From the NCBI GenBank assembly GCA_015228935.1, contig JADGCO010000045.1:1-35518 (forward strand): a DNA stretch of 35,518 bases, written 5' to 3'. Positions 28,405-35,518 of the stretch are shown here, one piece after another. How positions within the stretch are numbered: position 1 is the first letter of the stretch; every line of letters starts with the position of its first letter. Made by a program: the position numbers and the translations under genes. Below the pieces are notes generated by a model. That model saw only the letters and a program-made list of their open reading frames with translations. It had not been told where the DNA came from and did no database searches. Origin of the DNA: Magnetococcales bacterium. GTDB taxonomy: Bacteria > Pseudomonadota > Magnetococcia > Magnetococcales > DC0425bin3.

Positions 28405-28878
28405 GCGGGTGGGTTTCCCTCTCCTTCCATGATCTTCGCGGTCCCACCATGGCTGCCGCCGCACGTTCTTTTCAGGAGCTAAACTCCTGTGGCGGCTTGC
28501 AAGACACCCTCAAATTGTTTCTCTGCCCTGCTGGCGTGATTGCCTGCCCCTGCCCCGCTGGCATGATCTGCCTGCCGCTGACCTGCTGGCATGACGACCA
28601 TCCTGGATCGTCATGCGGTCAATTGATCCGAAAAAAACAGCTCCCTGCGCAAAAAAAAAAATTCCCGCATCATTCGGTCCGGCACCCTGGAAACTTGTTT
28701 ATTATATATTTGATTATAAATGAAATTATTTAAAAGTTTCGCCTCAGGTTCACGCCGATCCAGCCCGGAATGGAAATCTTTTGCACCCGGGGTTCATTTT
28801 TTTTGTTATCTTTTCCAGTACGCTTATGTTATGAATGACCCAGTGCTTCCACTCAGAATCAAATGGAGATTTCATATC
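28405..28878 (+). other. Non-coding interval between the MerR and cold-shock genes
   Basis: I see no gene in these 474 bp. It holds a nested inverted repeat (GCCGCC 28455-28460 with GGCGGC 28491-28496, inner CAGGAG 28473-28478 with CTCCTG 28484-28489), a triplicated GCTGGC(A/G)TGA motif (28530, 28557, 28585; period 27-28 bp) and an A/T-rich stretch at 28695-28735. It ends with a possible long 5' leader for the cold-shock gene. A weak promoter pair TTGTTA (28803-28808) and TATGTT (28825-28830), 16 bp apart, precedes it. Confidence 0.5.
28803..28830 (+). promoter_or_regulatory. Candidate promoter for the cold-shock gene
   Basis: TTGTTA and TATGTT, each 4 of 6 to sigma-70 consensus, with a 16-bp spacer, about 50 bp before the ATG at 28879. 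It is a weak call; the stretch is rich in T and A. Confidence 0.3.
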
Positions 28879-29088
28879 ATGTCAGACCGGGAAACCGGAA
28901 CCGTAAAATGGTTCAATGACAGCAAAGGGTTTGGATTTATCGAACGGGAACGCGGTGGGGATGTTTTCGTTCACCACTCAGCCATTCAGGTCCAAGGGTT
29001 TAAATCACTGGCCGAAGGTCAAAAAGTGGAGTTCAGTGTCGGCGAAGGGCCGAAAGGACCAAAAGCAGAGAACGTCATACCTATCTGA
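28879..29088 (+). CDS. Cold-shock domain protein (CspA family)
   Basis: A 69-residue single cold-shock-domain protein that binds single-stranded RNA or DNA and acts as an RNA chaperone. Both RNP motifs are present, KGFGFIE (RNP1) and VFVHHSAI (RNP2), after the canonical [16 protein letters not shown] precedes the ATG with a spacing of nine bases. A large GC hairpin follows the stop. It is too generic to assign to a numbered Csp; cold induction is not implied by family membership alone. Confidence 0.95.
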   Translation: MSDRETGTVKWFNDSKGFGFIERERGGDVFVHHSAIQVQGFKSLAEGQKVEFSVGEGPKGPKAENVIPI

Positions 29089-29101
29089 AGAAGTTCCAGC
29101 T

Positions 29102-29133
29102 CCGCCGCTCCGGGTTGCACCCGCGAGCGGCGG
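29102..29133 (+). terminator. GC-rich hairpin after the cold-shock gene
   Basis: CCGCCGCTC (29102-29110) pairs with GAGCGGCGG (29125-29133), with an inner GGGT/ACCC pairing across TGC. It starts 14 bp after the stop codon. No T tract follows, so it may be a stability element rather than a Rho-independent terminator. Confidence 0.45.
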
Positions 29134-29318
29134 TGCATCTGCGCATTACCCGGTTGCCGCGCCTTGCCGTTCAAGAAATTCATCCTCGCTTCCTTGTGCC
29201 TTTGATCAGGCAATCGTGGCCGCCCTTCATATCTGACCTGTCCAAGCCATGCCCCGCTGCGCTGTCGAAGGTCCATGAAAAAATCTCCTCCTGGAGCAGA
29301 TTGACAAGGAGAATCCCC

Positions 29319-29723
29319 ATGAGCAATGGCAGTGAAATGGGATACGCCGTGATACGAAAAGCCTCTGGTGGATTTGACCAGGTGGTTGAGCGGACCCGTC
29401 AGGCCCTCGTCAATCAGGGTTTTGGGATCATGTCGGAGATTGATGTTTCCGCCGCCTTGAAAAAGCGCATCGGTGCCGACTACCCGCGCACGCTCATCCT
29501 GGGGGCCTGCAATCCGGCCCTGGCCCTGAGAGCCTTGCAGGCCGTCACCGACATCAGCGTCCTGATGCCCTGCAATGTGGTCATTCGGGAAAATCAGGGT
29601 GAGGTGGAAGTGGCTGCCATCGATACCATGGCCATGGCGCATCTGGCCAACAATCCCCAGTTCGACGAAATCGCCGGGGAAGTCGGTCATCTCCTCTCCC
29701 AGGCACTGGATGCCATTTCCTAG
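29319..29723 (+). CDS. DUF302 domain protein
   Basis: A 134-residue protein of the DUF302 family, cytoplasmic proteins of unknown biochemical role. Typical sequence: FDQVVERTRQALVNQGFGIM, SEIDVSAALKKRIGADYPRT, LILGACNPALALRALQ, VLMPCNVVIRENQGEVEV and DTMAMAHL. The conserved Cys in GACNP and PCNV are visible, as in other family members. ATG 29319 has a good AAGGAGA just upstream. Family members occur near sulfur or copper genes in some bacteria, but nothing here ties it to a pathway. Confidence 0.9.
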   Translation: MSNGSEMGYAVIRKASGGFDQVVERTRQALVNQGFGIMSEIDVSAALKKRIGADYPRTLILGACNPALALRALQAVTDISVLMPCNVVIRENQGEVEVAAIDTMAMAHLANNPQFDEIAGEVGHLLSQALDAIS

Positions 29724-29840
29724 ACTCTCCTGCAACAAGCCATGTCCGTTCGTGTTGCCTCCTGGCGACAACGGTCACCCTGCTGGTACATCGTCTGCTC
29801 CACGGTCAGCTCTTTTTTCCCACCAGATCCCGCACATTCG

Positions 29841-30797
29841 ATGATTGCTCCACCTGATGAATTCGATGTGCCATGGAAAGATATCCTGGAAAATTATTTT
29901 CCGGAGTTTCTGGCATTTTTTTTGCCGGAAGCCTTCCAGGAGATCGATTGGAAACGCGGCTTTGTCTTCCTGGACAAGGAACTGGCCCGTATCACCCGTG
30001 CTGCAAAAATCGGTGATCGCCGAATGGACAAACTGGTCAAAGTATGGCGTCATGGCGATGACAAGGAACTCTGGATATTGATCCACATCGAAATCCAGGG
30101 CAATCGCAAACCGAATTTTGCCGAAGGCATGTATGTCTACCAGTACAGGGCCTATGACCTGTACCATAAACCAGTGGTCGGCTTGGCCGTATTGGCTGAC
30201 GAGGAACCTGGTTGGAGACCTGCGGAATTTGGTTACGCCATGTGGGGCACCCAACAAAGCTATCGGTTTACCGCCATCAAGCTGTTGGACTATCAGGAAG
30301 CCGGGTTGGAAACGTCCACCAATCCGTTTGCCATCGTTGTTTTGGCACATTTGCGTGCCAAAAGAACCAGACACCAACCTGTGAAACGTTACCAGGTCAA
30401 ATGGCACCTGATTCGTGGCCTGTATAGAAGCGGTTATGATCGTAAACAGGTGATAGATCTGTTTCGATTCATTGACTGGGTCCTCCATTTGCCGCCAGAA
30501 CTTGACTATCGGTTGCAAACAAAAATCACCGCATTCGAGGAGAAGCAAAAAATGCCCTATATCTCAAGTGTGGAACGCATAAGTGAAAAAAAGGGGGAGA
30601 AAAAGGGGGAGAAAAAGGGAGAAAAAAAGGGGGGGGCTCAAATATTGACTCGCCTGTTGCAACGCCGTTTCGGCACACTACCAACATGGGCTGTGGAAAA
30701 AATCGCTCAGGCTGATTTGCCATCCCTGGAAGAGTGGAGCCTCCAAATATTGGAAGCCCAGTCCCTGGAAGCGGTTTTTACGGACAACGTGCCCTAA
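29841..30797 (+). CDS. PD-(D/E)XK nuclease-family (Rpn/DUF4351-like) protein
   Basis: A 318-residue protein resembling the transposase-derived Rpn/DUF4351 group, which share a PD-(D/E)XK endonuclease fold. Candidate catalytic residues are Asp 63 in RRMDKLVKVW and Glu 84 in LIHIEIQGNRKPNFAEGMYVYQ, giving D-x20-E-x-Q where the Lys is replaced by Gln, common in this group. The C-terminal part has a Lys/Glu/Gly-only stretch (EKKGEKKGEKKGEKKG) from a purine-run repeat at 30586-30634, followed by LTRLLQRRFGTLP, typical of DUF4351. ATG 29841 is chosen for the family-like N-terminus (FDVPWKDILENYFPEFLAFF). Such genes occur in many copies and are often mobile; activity in recombination is a family inference. 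Confidence 0.8.
   Translation: MIAPPDEFDVPWKDILENYFPEFLAFFLPEAFQEIDWKRGFVFLDKELARITRAAKIGDRRMDKLVKVWRHGDDKELWILIHIEIQGNRKPNFAEGMYVYQYRAYDLYHKPVVGLAVLADEEPGWRPAEFGYAMWGTQQSYRFTAIKLLDYQEAGLETSTNPFAIVVLAHLRAKRTRHQPVKRYQVKWHLIRGLYRSGYDRKQVIDLFRFIDWVLHLPPELDYRLQTKITAFEEKQKMPYISSVERISEKKGEKKGEKKGEKKGGAQILTRLLQRRFGTLPTWAVEKIAQADLPSLEEWSLQILEAQSLEAVFTDNVP
30586..30634 (+). repeat. Purine-only repeat encoding (EKKG)n
   Basis: A G/A-only stretch of about 49 bases built on a 12-bp GAAAAAAAGGGG-like unit repeated about four times, encoding EKKGEKKGEKKGEKKG. The long homopurine run suggests slippage; polymorphism would be expected among strains. Confidence 0.85.
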
Positions 30798-30823
30798 CTT
30801 CAGCCCATATCAACGGACACTCC

Positions 30824-33631
30824 ATGGCGTGCTACAAGATCACCATCCATCGTCGGGAACAGGGGCGTGCGGAGTCCGTCCAGTCTGGACCGGCAGCCTT
30901 TACCATCCCCTGTGACGAAACGACCACCGATTATTATCTGGAATTTGCCCGCGACCTTGCCATCGAGGAACGGGATTTTCTGGTGAACCTGCTCAGTCAG
31001 CCCCTGACCGAAACCGGGACCCATGACCAGCCGTTGCACAAGGGAGAGGGGTTTTTGATCCTCTATAAACGGGGGATCGTCGATAATCAAAATGATTCGT
31101 TGGTACAATTATGCCAGAGCCATGGCCTGCCCGCAGTGGCCGGCAAGGTGGGACGCACCTATCATGGCCGGGACCCGCAGTTGGAAAAGCGGCTGCGGCA
31201 AACGGTCTTCAATGCCCAGATTCAGGAAATTTTCGAGGCTGAACCGTATTTTGCCCATCTCTCCCCCCAGGGCAACCGGGAACCGGCCCGGACCTGGGAT
31301 TTGCGCGGCATGACCGATACCGAACTGGCAACGGTCGGGGTGGCCGATGGCCGCAACCTTTCCCTGCCCCAGATGCAAAAAATCCAGGCCATGCAAGGTC
31401 GTCTGGGCCTGGCCTGTTTGACCGATTGCGTGCTGGAGGCCCTGGATGCCCGCTGGAGCGATCACTGTTTCCATACCACCTGGAAAAGTCTGGGCAATCT
31501 GCTGGGACGACTCTCCCAGACCACCCGGGAAATGCACCATCCCAACGTGGTCAGCGCCTTTGTGGACAATGCCGGAGTATGGGATTTTTATGCCGGCCAC
31601 TGTTTGGTCATCAAGGCGGAAACCCATAACGGCCCAACCGCCCTGGCTCCCTATTTCGGGCAGTTGACCAAGCTGGGCGGCGTGTTGCGGGATATTCTGG
31701 GTACGGGTCAGGGGGCGGATCCCATTGGCTCTTTCGAATATACGGCCACGGGTCTGCTGGCCACGCCACCCGTTATTCCAGGCCGTCCCACGACCCGCCA
31801 GATTGCCCTGGAAACCATCGAAGCCATCAAGGAATACGGCAATACCTTCGGGGTGCCGATGATGTTGCCCCGCATGGATTTTCATCCCGATTATCGCGGC
31901 AAACCCTTTGCCCTGGGCGGATCCCTGGGCATCATGCCCCGCTCCCGCGCCTTGAAGGGACAACCACAGGCCGACGACCTGCTCCTGCTCATCGGCGGTT
32001 TGACCGGCAATGACGGCATCCATGGTGCCTCGGCCAGTTCTGCCGGGGCCAGTATGGACAACAGTGCCGTCCAGATCGGTTCCCCCCTGGAGCAGATCAA
32101 ATTCCGGTACGCCATCCTCGAACTGCGGGATGCCGACTGTATCCGCGCCATCACCGATGTCGGGGGGGCCGGCCTCAACAGCGCCGTGGGTGAAATGGGA
32201 GAACCGGTCGGGGTCTGGGTCAATACAGCCCTGGTGCCCCTCAAAATTGCCGGTCTGGCCACCTGGCGCATCCTGCTTTCGGAATCCCAGGAACGCATGG
32301 TTCTGGCCATTCCGCCGGAAAAGCTGCCCCAATCGCAAGCCATTCTGGAGCGTCATCTGGTCCGGCATACGGTCATCGGGCGTTTTACCGGGACCGGGCG
32401 TTTTACCGTGATCCACGATCCGGAACTCGATGTGGCCCGGGTGGTGGCCACTCCTGGTCGGGCGTTGCCCCTTTCCGGCGAAGTGGGCATGGATCTCCCT
32501 TACAGCGAAATTGCCGACTCCCCCCTGCCGACTTTGACCATCCAACCCCCCCCCGATCTGGATCCTTCCACGGATCTCTGGCCACCTTGTCCGGGAGACC
32601 GACTGGCCGGGCATCTGGAGCGCATGCTGGCGGATTTGCGTCTGGCGGATCAATCCTTTGCCACGTCGCAATATGATTCGACCGTGCAGGGATGGACCTG
32701 GCAAGGCCCCACCTGTGGTACCCGCTTCCAGGTGCCGGCAACCTGTTGGGCAGGCGTTCCTCTGCCCGAGCAGCCTTGCGCGGCGGTGTTTGGTTTCTGG
32801 TTTGAACCCTGGCTTTTTGCTGCCCATCCCCAACGGGCTGCGCGTCAGGGTTTCCTGGCTTTGGTGCAAAAAATGGTTCTGGCCGGCTGTCGCATGGAAG
32901 ATGTCGGCCTGTGCGATAATTTTTATACCCCGGATCGTCATCCGCACGGTCACTATTGGCTGGTGGCCATGGTCGAGGAGTTGGAACGACTTTCCCGGCG
33001 TTTCCGGATGCCGTTCATTTCCGGCAAGGACTCTTCGGCAGGGTCGGCCCGTCTGCCGGATGGGAGTCTGGTCCATGTTCCACCCGCTGTTTTTCTTTCT
33101 GCGGTCGGCAAGGTTCCGGACGTTGGACGCCTGCGGCCCAACTGCTGGACGACACCCGGCAACCTGCTCGTGCAGATTGGTTTGTCCACGCCGGCTCCGG
33201 CTGGGACCCTGTTTGCCCGGCTGGCAGGTCTGGAGAGCCGGGGCGTCGATCTCCTGGATATCGAAGCTGCCTTGCACTATCTGACAACCCTGGAGGCTGT
33301 GCCTGACGGTGTTTTACGCAGTGCTGTTCCCATTGAAGCCGGTGGTATTCTGGCCCGTGTGGCCTTGTCGGCCTTGGCCAGTGACCTGGGTGCGGACCTG
33401 GACCTGGCTCCAGATCAGGATGGGGGGCACCTGTTGCAGGAACATCGATGTGGTGCCCTGGTGGAAGTGGCTCCCGGGGATCTCCAGCGCCTGGACCCGC
33501 ACCTGCATCCCGTGGTTTTGGGACGCATCACGGATCAGATTTATCGGGTCCGGGTTGGTGGGCAGATCGTTCTCACCTCGGCGGCCATCAATTTTTGGCA
33601 GAGAAGTTTCCAGGAGGGTCTTGCTTCATGA
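30824..33631 (+). CDS. purL: Phosphoribosylformylglycinamidine synthase, PurS-PurL fusion
   Basis: FGAM synthase of purine biosynthesis, turning FGAR and glutamine-derived ammonia into FGAM with ATP. The 935 residues are longer than a stand-alone PurL (about 740) and shorter than the 1,300-residue all-in-one enzyme. An extra N-terminal ~190 residues (FTIPCDETTTDYYLEFARDL to EIFEAEPYF) look like a PurS-type region, so it is a PurSL form. PurL motifs include DARWSDHCFHTTW, KAETHNGPTALAPYFG, GLTGNDGIHGASASSAGAS and VGGAGLNSAVGEMG, then FISGKDSSAGSARLPDG. I use ATG 30824 as the first family-like start; the Shine-Dalgarno is weak. It starts 26 bp after the nuclease gene and its stop overlaps purQ. 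Confidence 0.93.
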   Translation: MACYKITIHRREQGRAESVQSGPAAFTIPCDETTTDYYLEFARDLAIEERDFLVNLLSQPLTETGTHDQPLHKGEGFLILYKRGIVDNQNDSLVQLCQSHGLPAVAGKVGRTYHGRDPQLEKRLRQTVFNAQIQEIFEAEPYFAHLSPQGNREPARTWDLRGMTDTELATVGVADGRNLSLPQMQKIQAMQGRLGLACLTDCVLEALDARWSDHCFHTTWKSLGNLLGRLSQTTREMHHPNVVSAFVDNAGVWDFYAGHCLVIKAETHNGPTALAPYFGQLTKLGGVLRDILGTGQGADPIGSFEYTATGLLATPPVIPGRPTTRQIALETIEAIKEYGNTFGVPMMLPRMDFHPDYRGKPFALGGSLGIMPRSRALKGQPQADDLLLLIGGLTGNDGIHGASASSAGASMDNSAVQIGSPLEQIKFRYAILELRDADCIRAITDVGGAGLNSAVGEMGEPVGVWVNTALVPLKIAGLATWRILLSESQERMVLAIPPEKLPQSQAILERHLVRHTVIGRFTGTGRFTVIHDPELDVARVVATPGRALPLSGEVGMDLPYSEIADSPLPTLTIQPPPDLDPSTDLWPPCPGDRLAGHLERMLADLRLADQSFATSQYDSTVQGWTWQGPTCGTRFQVPATCWAGVPLPEQPCAAVFGFWFEPWLFAAHPQRAARQGFLALVQKMVLAGCRMEDVGLCDNFYTPDRHPHGHYWLVAMVEELERLSRRFRMPFISGKDSSAGSARLPDGSLVHVPPAVFLSAVGKVPDVGRLRPNCWTTPGNLLVQIGLSTPAPAGTLFARLAGLESRGVDLLDIEAALHYLTTLEAVPDGVLRSAVPIEAGGILARVALSALASDLGADLDLAPDQDGGHLLQEHRCGALVEVAPGDLQRLDPHLHPVVLGRITDQIYRVRVGGQIVLTSAAINFWQRSFQEGLAS

Positions 33632-34302
33632 TCCGCGTCAATATTGCTTTTTTCCCCGGAACCAACTCGCATCGGGAGGCGGCCCTGGCTTTTTCCCGGG
33701 CGGGGGCCACGCCGCATTTGACGTCCGTTCAGTCCGTCATGACCGGCCAGTCGCGTCTCGATGATGCCGACATCATCTGTCTGCCGGGGGGATTTTCCTA
33801 TGGCGACCATGTGCGTTCCGGTCTTGTGGCGGCCCATACCTTGTTGGCACATGATCCTGGTTTGACCGACCGGTTGCGCCAAAAACCGGTCTTGTGCATC
33901 TGCAACGGTTTTCAGATTGCCATGGAACTGGGGCTTTTTGGTCGTGAGGTGGTTCTCGGGCGCAATATTCGGGGGACATTTTTGGACCGTCCCCGGCAAC
34001 CCCATCAGGTTTTGGAGGGGCATGGCACCTTCTGGTTGCAGGGATTGGATGATGAAATTCTGCATTTTCCCTGTGCGCATGGCGAAGGCCGACTGATTTT
34101 TTCCAGGCATCAGCAAGACGATTGGCGACCTGTCCTGCGCTATCCCCGGGCAACCAATCCGGATGGTTCCCAGGAGGATATTGCCGGAATCACCAGCCGA
34201 AATGGTTTTGTCCTGGGCATGATGGACCATCCCGAACGGGCCTGGCGGGATGAAAAAAATATGACCATTTTTCGGAATGCCGTGGCCGCCGTGCGGAGTT
34301 GA
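33628..34302 (+). CDS. purQ: Phosphoribosylformylglycinamidine synthase glutaminase PurQ
   Basis: Class-I glutamine amidotransferase subunit of FGAM synthase, releasing ammonia for PurL. It has 224 residues. The start ATG 33628 overlaps the purL stop in ATGA and follows CAGGAGG at 33611-33617. Visible are INIAFFPGTNSHRE-type N-terminus, LPGGFSYGDHVRSG, the nucleophile Cys 92 in VLCICNGFQIAMELGLF, FPCAHGEGRLIF and HPER at the C-terminus. Purine genes are thus linked as purSL-purQ. The 249 bp after the stop show no terminator with a T run. Confidence 0.96.
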   Translation: MIRVNIAFFPGTNSHREAALAFSRAGATPHLTSVQSVMTGQSRLDDADIICLPGGFSYGDHVRSGLVAAHTLLAHDPGLTDRLRQKPVLCICNGFQIAMELGLFGREVVLGRNIRGTFLDRPRQPHQVLEGHGTFWLQGLDDEILHFPCAHGEGRLIFSRHQQDDWRPVLRYPRATNPDGSQEDIAGITSRNGFVLGMMDHPERAWRDEKNMTIFRNAVAAVRS

Positions 34303-34551
34303 CTTTTGGTGAGCTGGTTGTATTGCACGCTTGGATCCCGGTTGGCTGATTCCCTGGATGTTTCAGCCAGCCGTATTTCCGTGGTGGTTTCGTGAGAGGT
34401 CGGTTGATACAGTCCCATCCCAAGTCATGTGTGTCTTGGGCATCAACTGCCATGATTAATATCTAAAATAATTCGTTTCTCAGGCCTGCATCAATTATTT
34501 ATATTATTTTTTATGACAAATACAAACCATAGATTTACGCAGGGGCCATCC
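34303..34551. other. Non-coding interval between purQ and the CRISPR array
   Basis: No gene or clear terminator is seen in these 249 bp. The right part (about 34450-34540) is rich in A and T. It adjoins the degenerate end of the CRISPR array, so I read it as the trailer side rather than the leader. Confidence 0.5.
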
Positions 34552-35349
34552 CCTCCAATCCCCTTAAAGGCGGGGCGATAACTAAAAGGATGCCGATCTG
34601 GGGTGCAGCAGGACCCTGGTGACGGCCGTCTCAATCCCCTTAAAGGCGGGGCGATAACTGCAAGATGCCAGAGAAGAATGGGAAAAAAGTCTCGAAATTA
34701 CCGGAAGTCTCAATCCCCTTAAAGGCGGGGCGATAACTGCAAGCTGAAAAACTTTGACACGGCCCGGCATGAACCGCCTGTGACGTCTCAATCCCCTTAA
34801 AGGCGGGGCGATAACTGCAAGTTGCCACCATTGCCCAGGATGGCTGGCTGCCCGAACAGTCTCAATCCCCTTAAAGGCGGGGCGATAACTGCAAGATCCT
34901 GACCTGGTCAGGCTGCGGCCCTATTGGGAGGTCTCAATCCCCTTAAAGGCGGGGCGATAACTGCAAGCTTTCTCTGCCGAATGTTCGGGAACCGGCGGAT
35001 TTCATGTCTCAATCCCCTTAAAGGCGGGGCGATAACTGCAAGAAGAGGAATTGGAGTGTGGCAGGTACGCGAGCATATCGGTCTCAATCCCCTTAAAGGC
35101 GGGGCGATAACTGCAAGGCAAGGTCATTTCGCAAGCTTGACGATGGGCACCTTGACATTGTCTCAATCCCCTTAAAGGCGGGGCGATAACTGCAAGTACG
35201 GGGCCTCAAATCGTCATAAACAAAGAAGACGTAGAGCCTGTCTCAATCCCCTTAAAGGCGGGGCGATAACTGCAAGCTGGCGGGCCAGGTGAGGTACCGA
35301 TCACACCAGAGTGTCTCAATCCCCTTAAAGGCGGGGCGATAACTGCAAG
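34552..35349 (-). CRISPR. CRISPR array, 11 repeats of 37 bp, 10 spacers
   Basis: Repeats start at 34552, 34628, 34707, 34785, 34859, 34931, 35006, 35081, 35160, 35240 and 35313. Plus-strand repeats run GTCTCAATCCCCTT to CGATAACTGCAAG. Ten are identical; the first at 34552 differs in its first five bases and in CTAAAAG for CTGCAAG. Spacers are 39, 42, 41, 37, 35, 38, 38, 42, 43 and 36 bp, all different. The reverse complement ends in ATTGAGAC, close to the ATTGAAAC 5' handle of many type I and III crRNAs, so the crRNA strand is probably the minus strand. This agrees with the degenerate repeat lying at the left, trailer end. Repeats contain a short CCCC/GGGG stem. No cas gene is in the window; variable spacer length suits type III or some type I systems. 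Confidence 0.97.
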
Positions 35350-35518
35350 GGCACCCTTTCCATCCTGTTGAGTACAGGGGGATTTTTGGTGCCATTTTCG
35401 TAACCTCTGTCGGATGAACCCCGATCTGGTCGGATGATCAGGTGCTGATTTTGATCTGTCACCAGAAAAACCATTTTTTTCAGAGTGTTACAGATTTCCG
35501 TAACCTGCCCGGAAAAAA
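35350..35518 (-). promoter_or_regulatory. Probable CRISPR leader (partial)
   Basis: The 169 bp right of the last intact repeat carry no gene. They hold direct repeats on the plus strand: ATTT(T/C)CGTAACCT at 35394-35406 and 35494-35506, exactly 100 bp apart, and GTCGGATGA at 35409-35417 and 35429-35437. GTTAC/GTAAC forms an inverted pair at 35487-35504. These repeats and the array polarity fit a leader; it runs off the edge. Confidence 0.5.

Noticed and set aside
31109-33277. A 722-codon minus-strand open frame opposite purSL
   Set aside because: Shadow of the purL codon usage; no motif, and purL motifs are intact on the other strand.
34303-34551. A/T-rich stretch left of the array as the CRISPR leader
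   Set aside because: The adjoining repeat is degenerate, a trailer-end feature, and the crRNA handle-like end points the other way.
34924-35175. Open frame of 83 codons within the CRISPR array
   Set aside because: It translates repeats and spacers (LNPLKGGAIT repeated) and is an artefact of the array.

Overview
The window reads as chromosomal DNA of a Gram-negative, GC-rich bacterium, most likely a member of the Pseudomonadota. KdsA (KDO for lipopolysaccharide), the YcjX/YcjF pair, a CysPTWA sulfate importer and a pyrG-kdsA linkage all fit this. The PurS-PurL fusion, the split glycine decarboxylase, GVA-repeat membrane ATPases and many short intergenic repeats made me think of Magnetococcales-like bacteria, but that is an impression and not a demonstrated placement.

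Layout. 1-4041 (minus strand): sulfate/thiosulfate ABC importer, sbp-cysT-cysW-cysA. 4179-6931 (plus): ycjX and a ycjF-like membrane partner. 7076-7576: rubrerythrin. 7754-7951: a small unknown protein closed by a candidate terminator. 8023-14135: a cell-envelope cluster with a GtrA flippase-like protein, an unknown multi-pass membrane protein, a GT2 glycosyltransferase, a GDPD-like phosphodiesterase, a 695-residue fusion of a multi-pass membrane domain to a uridine-kinase-like domain, and a HAD phosphatase. 14152-14824: a HepT/MntA-type HEPN/nucleotidyltransferase pair whose MntA looks truncated. 14921-19455: three neighbouring STAND-type P-loop ATPases, two of them close paralogues, the third large, membrane-anchored and carrying two tandem-repeat modules. 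19637-27591: core metabolism, pyrG-kdsA-gcvT-gcvPA-gcvPB-eno, closed by a strong intrinsic terminator. 27868-29723: a MerR regulator with a Cys/Trp-rich tail, a cold-shock protein and a DUF302 protein. 29841-30797: a PD-(D/E)XK (Rpn/DUF4351-like) nuclease-family protein. 30824-34302: purSL and purQ. 34552-35349: a CRISPR array of 11 repeats and 10 spacers, which I read as transcribed leftwards from a leader at the right edge; no cas gene lies in the window.

Two patterns cut across the genes. First, several gene junctions carry tandem duplications of 24, 40, 63 or 66 bp that begin at or beside the upstream stop codon and often copy the downstream start region (5608, 6935, 7566, 10493, 24648). 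Second, a dispersed double-hairpin element occurs three times (left edge, 7655 and 9571), and in one case supplies the stop codon of cysA.

The best candidates for undescribed biology are the ATPase trio beside the HEPN/MNT pair, the membrane/kinase fusion inside the envelope cluster, and the junction-duplication pattern. Core-gene names are secure. Functions of the envelope cluster, the ATPases and the small proteins are inferred from motifs only.
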